From: Pseudomonadota bacterium
Lineage (GTDB): Bacteria; Pseudomonadota; Alphaproteobacteria; Sphingomonadales; Sphingomonadaceae
DNA: 16,685 nt
Assembly: GCA_023423775.1 (NCBI GenBank)
Contig: JAFAEZ010000107.1
Span: forward strand, 1 to 16,685
Direction of reading: 5' to 3'
This document shows positions 14,067-16,685 of this stretch, piece after piece. Positions within the stretch are counted from its first letter, which is position 1. Every line of letters begins with the position of its first letter. A program made the translations under genes and the position numbers. A model generated the notes under the pieces. The model ran no database searches, was not told the DNA's origin, and saw only the letters and a program-made list of their open reading frames with translations.

Positions 14067-15226
14067 TTGCTCCCCTTCGTGAATGCCGCCCGGGCCTTGG
14101 CCAGGCCAAGGATGCCGGCGCGCAGCGTCTCCTCCTTCTTGGCGAAGCAAAGGCGGATGACGTTGCGCACCGGATTTTCCGCATAGAGCGCCGAGATCGG
14201 GATCGCGGCGACGCCGGCCTCGCGCACCGCGCGCTCGCAGAAGGCCACGTCGTCCATCTCGACGCCAGAAGCGGGAAGATCGACGGTGACGAAATAGGTT
14301 CCTTCCGCCGGGAGCGTGACGTAGCCCGCCTCGCGAAGCCCGCTCACCAGGAAGTCTCGGGAGGCGGCGAACGCCGTCCTCATCCGACCAAAATAATCCG
14401 CCTCCTTCCCAAGCCCGTAGGCGACCGCCGCCTGCAGATTGGGTGCGGTTGTGAAGGTCAGGAACTGGTGCGCGTTCGCCACCGCCTTGGCCATGTCGGG
14501 CGGCACCACGGCCCAGCCCACCTTCCAGCCGGTCAGCGAGAAGATCTTCCCGGCCGAGCCAACCTTCACGGTCCGCGCCGCCATGCCGGGCATCGACGCC
14601 AAAGGCACGTGACCGCGGTCGAACGTGACATGCTCCCAGACCTCGTCGCTCAATGCGAGCGCGTCGTGCCGGACGCACGCCTCGGCGAGCAGTCGCACCT
14701 CCTCCGCATCGAACGCCCGCGCCGTCGGATTGTGCGGATTGTTGCAGATGACGAGCCGGGTGCGATCGGTGATCGCCGTTTCGAGCATCTCGCGCGTCAG
14801 CCGCCATTCGGGCGGGGCAAGATTGGCCAGCTTCGGCACGCCGCCCGCCAGCTTCACCATCGGCAAATAGGAATCGTAAAGCGGCTGGAACAGCACCACT
14901 TCGTCGCCGGGCGCGACCAAAGCCATGATCGCAGCGGTCAGCGCCTCGGTGGCGCCGGAGGTGACGATCACCTGGTCGGGAGCAACCTCCAGTCCCTGGT
15001 GCCGGCAGTAATGGTCCGCCACCGCCTGGCGCAGTTCCGGCAGGCCGCGCATCGGCGGATATTGGTTCGACCCGTGCGCCAGCGCCTCGCCAGCCTTGGC
15101 GAGAACGTCATCCGGCCAGCCGAAATCGGGGAAGCCCTGGCCCAGATTCACGGCTCCATGGTCGCGGGCGAGGCCGGACATATGTTCGAAGATCGTCGTC
15201 GGCTGGTCGGCGAAGAGCGGGTTCAT
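14063..15226 (-). CDS. Class I/II PLP aminotransferase (kynurenine/methionine aminotransferase-like)
   Basis: A 387-residue fold type I aminotransferase. LGQGFPDF (28-35) and ANQYPPMRG-like SNQYPPMRG place it in the kynurenine or methionine aminotransferase branch (YbdL-like). Cofactor motifs are SGATEAL (90-96), CNNPHNPTAR (161-170), LSDEVWEH (192-199) and PLP lysine Lys227 in GSAGKIFSLTGWKVGW. NVIRLCFAKKEET near the end holds the substrate carboxylate-binding Arg. It is the first gene of a two-gene unit with hisN. HisC already serves histidine synthesis, so this enzyme may act on aromatic amino acids or methionine; sequence cannot decide. Upstream on this strand TTGTGC and TAGGCA, 18 nt apart, form a weak promoter candidate whose start site would fall on the ATG. 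Confidence 0.9.
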   Translation of the reverse strand: MNPLFADQPTTIFEHMSGLARDHGAVNLGQGFPDFGWPDDVLAKAGEALAHGSNQYPPMRGLPELRQAVADHYCRHQGLEVAPDQVIVTSGATEALTAAIMALVAPGDEVVLFQPLYDSYLPMVKLAGGVPKLANLAPPEWRLTREMLETAITDRTRLVICNNPHNPTARAFDAEEVRLLAEACVRHDALALSDEVWEHVTFDRGHVPLASMPGMAARTVKVGSAGKIFSLTGWKVGWAVVPPDMAKAVANAHQFLTFTTAPNLQAAVAYGLGKEADYFGRMRTAFAASRDFLVSGLREAGYVTLPAEGTYFVTVDLPASGVEMDDVAFCERAVREAGVAAIPISALYAENPVRNVIRLCFAKKEETLRAGILGLAKARAAFTKGSK

Positions 15227-15280
15227 GGCCCTTGCCTAGCCAGCTTTTCCGGGTCGGCACAACCGGCGCGCGAAATTAGG

Positions 15281-15309
15281 TTGACGGGAATCGCCCGCCC
15301 GCCATAGAT
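15281..15309 (+). promoter_or_regulatory. Candidate promoter of the aspartokinase-homoserine dehydrogenase gene
   Basis: TTGACG at 15281-15286, the same -35 hexamer as before the Trp leader, is followed by CATAGAT around 15303-15309 with a spacer of 16-18 nt depending on register. The start site would be about 15316, just before the first hairpin of the leader (15318), leaving an untranslated region of about 175 nt ahead of the GTG at 15491. Confidence 0.55.
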
Positions 15310-15317
15310 GGCGCCAT

Positions 15318-15481
15318 TGGGATCCCGTCTTCAGGACGATTCCCATGCATCCAGAGTGGGCCGGCAACGGTCCACGCCAACCTGCCCCTCCCGGGCAAGG
15401 TGGCGGTCCCCCAGGGGACGATGCGGCCGGACCGGCAACCAAGCGGGGTCACCAGGCAGCGTCGTCCTTCGAATGCGAAGG
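15318..15481 (+). promoter_or_regulatory. Structured 5' leader, candidate riboswitch of unknown class
   Basis: A closing helix AGGACGA (15333-15339) with TCGTCCT (15462-15468) encloses several elements. CCCA/TGGG (15342-15345, 15357-15360) forms a hairpin whose loop holds GCATC (15347-15351), complementary to GATGC (15420-15424). CGGTCC/GGACCG (15368-15373, 15429-15434) encloses a 12-bp hairpin with two bulged A residues (15375-15405) and GTCCC/GGGAC (15406-15419). An alternative 5' hairpin, TGGGA plus CGTC (15318-15329) with GACG plus TCCCA (15335-15345), excludes the closing helix. The words ATCCAGAG and CCGGCAACC recall SAM-I/SAM-IV riboswitch cores, but GAGGGA and other core parts are missing, so no class is claimed. 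Folds were drawn by eye. Confidence 0.5.
15466..15481 (+). promoter_or_regulatory. Hairpin sequestering the ribosome binding site
   Basis: CCTTCG (15466-15471) and CGAAGG (15476-15481) form a perfect 6-bp stem with loop AATG. The 3' arm contains most of the Shine-Dalgarno sequence AAGGA (15478-15482), 8 nt before the GTG start. The 5' arm shares 15466-15468 with the 3' strand of the long-range helix (15462-15468), so the two cannot form fully together. This is the geometry of a translational switch. Confidence 0.6.
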
Positions 15482-15490
15482 AAATGGAAC

Positions 15491-16685
15491 GTGAAGCTGT
15501 CGATCGTCGAAAAAGCCAAAGAGTATGAAGCCTCGGCCCCCGCTGTGGAGCCGCTTTACGTGCTCAAGTTCGGCAGTTCCGTCCTGCGCAGCGCCATCGA
15601 TCTGCCGGTGGTCGCCGGCGAAATCTACCGCCAGCGCCGCGCCGGTCGCCGGATCGTCGCCGTCGTCTCGGCGCTGGCCGGCGAAACCGATCGCCTCTTC
15701 GCCGAGGCCGCGTCGGTTTCGGGCGCCACCGACTGCGCCGGCGTCGCCGACCTGGTCTCGCTCGGCGAGGAACGGACGGCTGCCTTGCTGCGCATCGCCT
15801 GCGACCGGATCGGCCTGCCTGCATCCATCTGCCGGCCGGAGGCGCTCGGCCTGTACACCAACGGCGACGCGCTGCAGGCCCATCCCATCCGCCTCGCCCC
15901 CGAAGCGTTGCGCGTGGCGCTCGACAAGACCGGCCTCGTCATCGTCCCCGGCTTCGTCGGCGTCGGCGCCGAGGGAACGCGAACCTTGCTCGGCCGCGGC
16001 GGCTCCGATTTCTCCGCGATCTTCCTCGGCGGCGAACTGGGCGCGGACGCCGTGCGGCTCTACAAGGATGTCGACGGCGTGTTCGATCGGGATCCCGCCG
16101 GCGACGAGGACGCCCGCCGCTTCGCCACCATCTCCTGGGACGACACGCTGCGGGTCGCCCGGCCGCTGATCCAGCCGCAATCGGTCGCTTATGCCGCCGC
16201 GAAGCGCCTCCCGATCGAGGTCGAGGCGATCGGCAGCCGCAACCCGACCCGCGTCGGCCCCTGTACCGGCGCAGCGGAACCGGTCCGCGCCGACCGCCCG
16301 CTGCGCATCGCCATCGCCGGCTATGGCGTGGTCGGCCAGGCGATCGCCGCCCGCATCCGTGCCGAGCCGCGCTTCGAGATCGTTTCCATCCTGGTCCGCG
16401 ACCTGGAGCGAGAGCGCGCCCTGCCGCCGCCCGTCCGTCCCACCAGCGATTTCCATGCCTTCCGCGCGGTGCGGCCGGACGTGGTCGTCGACGCGCTTTC
16501 CTGCGAAGCGACCGGCGCGATCCTGTGCGCGGCCGCGCTCGCCGACGGCACCTCCGTCGTCAGCGCGTCCAAGCGCGTGATCGCCGCCCGCCACCGCGCA
16601 TTGTCCGAAGCGGCGGCCGGCGCCGGCGCGAATCTCCTCTACTCGGCGGCCGTCGGCGGCGGCGCGCCGGTGCTCGAGACGGTCG
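15491..16685 (+). CDS. Aspartokinase-homoserine dehydrogenase fusion, no ACT domains between (3' end missing)
   Basis: The frame runs off the window; 398 residues are visible. Residues 20-245 are an aspartate kinase catalytic domain: VLKFGSS (24-30), VVSALAGETDRL, VSLGEERT, VPGFVGVG (152-159), LGRGGSDFSAIFLGG (167-181) and YKDVDGVFDRDP (191-202). After a linker of about 25 residues the NAD(P)-binding start of homoserine dehydrogenase appears, RIAIAGYGVVGQAIAARI (272-289), then DGTSVVSASKRVIA and LLYSAAVGGGAPV. In E. coli ThrA about 200 residues of ACT regulatory domain lie between; here they are absent. The phosphate loop KFGSS departs from the usual KFGGTS. The GTG start is set by AAGGA 8 nt upstream. 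The product feeds threonine and methionine synthesis; ThrA or MetL cannot be chosen. Confidence 0.9.
   Translation, partial: MKLSIVEKAKEYEASAPAVEPLYVLKFGSSVLRSAIDLPVVAGEIYRQRRAGRRIVAVVSALAGETDRLFAEAASVSGATDCAGVADLVSLGEERTAALLRIACDRIGLPASICRPEALGLYTNGDALQAHPIRLAPEALRVALDKTGLVIVPGFVGVGAEGTRTLLGRGGSDFSAIFLGGELGADAVRLYKDVDGVFDRDPAGDEDARRFATISWDDTLRVARPLIQPQSVAYAAAKRLPIEVEAIGSRNPTRVGPCTGAAEPVRADRPLRIAIAGYGVVGQAIAARIRAEPRFEIVSILVRDLERERALPPPVRPTSDFHAFRAVRPDVVVDALSCEATGAILCAAALADGTSVVSASKRVIAARHRALSEAAAGAGANLLYSAAVGGGAPVLETV

Noticed and set aside
15333..15468. Direct assignment of the leader as a SAM-I, SAM-II, SAM-IV, cobalamin or lysine riboswitch
   Set aside because: Only short words fit SAM-I/IV. 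The GAGGGA kink-turn segment and a proper GGUGCNAA segment are missing, and no other class fits, so it is reported as unassigned.
15308..15490. In-frame upstream ATG codons at 15308 and 15473 as starts of the aspartokinase fusion
   Set aside because: The extension from 15308 is Arg/Ser/Gly-rich with no family likeness and would cover the structured leader. Neither ATG has a ribosome binding site, while the GTG at 15491 has AAGGA at 8 nt.
1..16685. CRISPR arrays, insertion sequences, tRNA genes, phage or plasmid functions
   Set aside because: No repeat-spacer pattern, transposase motif, terminal inverted repeats or tRNA-like fold was seen; almost all the DNA is coding for metabolic enzymes.

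Overview
This is a GC-rich, tightly packed bacterial window. It is an amino-acid biosynthesis block with almost no spare DNA. Codon use, the TTGAC-type promoters and the NodT-type efflux gene at the left edge suggest an alphaproteobacterium, perhaps a sphingomonad; that placement is inference. The pathway genes themselves look like the gammaproteobacterial versions: his gene order G-D-C-B-H-A-F-IE, a fused HisIE, a long-form HisG, and TrpE/TrpG resembling the enterobacterial proteins. Horizontal acquisition is therefore possible.

Layout. (1) 1-1704 (+): the C-terminal part of an RND-type outer-membrane efflux lipoprotein, then a GNAT acetyltransferase. (2) 1705-6348 (+): a Trp-codon-rich leader peptide with a terminator hairpin (attenuator), then DAHP synthase, trpE, trpG and lysA in overlapping or 5-nt-spaced array. 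The leader appears to tie entry into the aromatic pathway and anthranilate synthesis to Trp supply. (3) 6349-13286 (+): a promoter and a palindromic operator candidate, then a YerC/YecD-type TrpR-family regulator, hisG, hisD, a hisC-hisB gene fusion, hisH, hisA, hisF (TTG start) and hisIE. Every junction from the regulator to hisIE overlaps. (4) 15226-13290 (-): a class I/II aminotransferase overlapping a hisN-type histidinol-phosphatase, which converges on hisIE with 3 nt between stops. With hisN, all histidine pathway activities are present. (5) 15227-16685 (+): a promoter and a roughly 170-nt leader with many mutually exclusive helices, including one that hides the ribosome binding site. 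It precedes a fused aspartokinase-homoserine dehydrogenase that runs off the window and lacks the usual ACT domains between its two catalytic parts.

The points most worth a second look are the structured leader before the aspartokinase-homoserine dehydrogenase, the HisC-HisB fusion (two consecutive enzymes in one chain), the TrpR-family regulator with its nearby palindrome, and the Trp attenuator, whose leader peptide may be translated from a leaderless mRNA. No RNA genes, CRISPR arrays, insertion sequences or attachment sites were seen.
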